Source: Thermococci archaeon
GTDB lineage: Archaea; Methanobacteriota_B; Thermococci; Thermococcales; Thermococcaceae
Assembly: GCA_003663535.1 (NCBI GenBank)
Contig: QMUE01000093.1
Location: 1 to 6,031, forward strand
Length of the DNA stretch: 6,031 bases
Direction of reading: 5' to 3'
In this document: positions 5,570-6,031 of the stretch, in pieces
Position numbering within the stretch: the first letter of the stretch is position 1
Layout of the letters: every line of letters starts with the position of its first letter
The notes under the pieces: model-generated
Seen by the model: only the letters and a program-made list of their open reading frames with translations
Told to the model about the DNA's origin: nothing
Database searches by the model: none
Made by a program: the position numbers and the translations under genes

Positions 5570-6031
5570 TTGAATTTATACCCAAGTACTTCACCTAATT
5601 CAGAACTAGAAGAGAAAGTTGAGCGAATTCCCACAAACCTTATTGATCACCTTTTGATGGGAGGAATTCCTAGAGGAAGTGTTGTTCTTCTTATAGGAGA
5701 CCCCAAATCTGGTAAAACGACATTTATAAGCCAATTTACATATAATCAACTGGTCTCTGGTGCTAATGTAATTAGTTTATTGGTCGATATCCCCCGATAT
5801 GAATTTGTAAGTAATGCTTTAGATTTTGGATGGAATCTTATTACACATCTGAATGAGAGATTGCACATTTTGGATGCATATACTCAAAGAATTAGAGGTG
5901 GTCCCAAATTCTCTTTTACTGAGGAAGCTATCCCAGATATTCGAGATACTACTCACATAATAGATATCATAAAAGACACTACCACAAAAATTCTCTTAAA
6001 TAATCCACATATAGAAGACCCCCTTATAGTA
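5570..6031 (+). CDS. Second KaiC/RAD55-like ATPase, variant active site (3' end missing)
   Basis: The frame is open from a TTG at 5570 to the window end, 154 residues. An in-frame TAA at 5567-5569 directly precedes the TTG, and the next in-frame candidates (TTG/ATG at residues 29-30) lie inside the domain's entry motif. TTG is therefore the only sensible start, and it has a strong ribosome binding site. After about 16 hydrophilic residues comes the KaiC-like entry RIPTNLIDHLLMGGIPRG (19-36), then Walker A GDPKSGKTT (43-51). The FGW motif (86-88) aligns with the neighbour's QFGW; counting back from it, the neighbour's catalytic Glu pair falls opposite D73-I74 (VDIPR), so the usual EE is absent. 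The window ends at DPLIV, just where Walker B should begin. ATP binding looks likely, while hydrolysis may be weak or lost, as reported for the related archaellum protein ArlH/FlaH. It is probably a paralogue and partner of the upstream ATPase; function is unknown. Confidence 0.88.
   Translation, partial: MNLYPSTSPNSELEEKVERIPTNLIDHLLMGGIPRGSVVLLIGDPKSGKTTFISQFTYNQLVSGANVISLLVDIPRYEFVSNALDFGWNLITHLNERLHILDAYTQRIRGGPKFSFTEEAIPDIRDTTHIIDIIKDTTTKILLNNPHIEDPLIV

Noticed and set aside
1..6031. CRISPR array, tRNA genes, insertion sequence or integration site
   Set aside because: I saw no regularly spaced direct repeats, no tRNA cloverleaf and no transposase or terminal inverted repeats with target duplications.

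Overview
The window reads as part of a chromosome from a hyperthermophilic euryarchaeon, most likely a member of the Thermococcales (Pyrococcus/Thermococcus/Palaeococcus). The evidence is an archaeal two-subunit primase (PriL/PriS), an archaeal-type RNase P RNA that is about 60% GC by hand count inside clearly AT-rich coding DNA, BRE/TATA-type promoters, GGTG/GGAGG ribosome binding sites, AGA/AGG and ATA codon preference, and single-domain KaiC-like ATPases of the type common in this order. Species cannot be fixed from the window.

Layout, left to right. (1) Bases 1-1131, plus strand: the 3' part of a gene for a cell-surface protein, cut by the window edge. It has three beta-sandwich-like modules at an exact 102-residue period, a Ser/Thr-rich stalk, one membrane helix and a strongly basic cytoplasmic tail. 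(2) Bases 1134-1545, plus strand: the RNase P RNA gene, with its own promoter directly after the previous stop codon, a short structured leader, a P1-to-P1' body at 1213-1537 and a T5 run. (3) Bases 1533-4611, minus strand: a tight cluster in transcription order priL, priS, EamA-type transporter. The priL and priS genes overlap by ATGA, and the transporter start lies 2 nt after the priS stop. The transporter's last codons overlap the 3' strand of RNase P RNA helix P1. (4) Bases 4612-4805: a divergent intergenic region with promoter candidates for both sides and a 7-bp inverted repeat. (5) Bases 4806-6031, plus strand: two adjacent RecA/KaiC-like ATPase genes. The first is complete with a full catalytic set. 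The second starts at TTG, runs off the window, and has an intact Walker A but not the usual catalytic Glu pair.

How the genes relate. PriL and PriS form the replicative primase that makes primers for DNA polymerases; their overlap fits stoichiometric production. RNase P RNA is the catalytic core of the tRNA 5'-processing enzyme. The transporter appears to ride on the primase mRNA without an obvious functional link. The KaiC-like pair probably forms a signalling or regulatory ATPase module whose target cannot be read from the sequence. Most of the window is ordinary core archaeal gene content. The points worth a second look are the catalytically asymmetric KaiC pair, the overlap of RNase P RNA with a protein-coding gene, the RNase P leader hairpin, the periodic surface protein with its polybasic tail, and the intergenic dyad.
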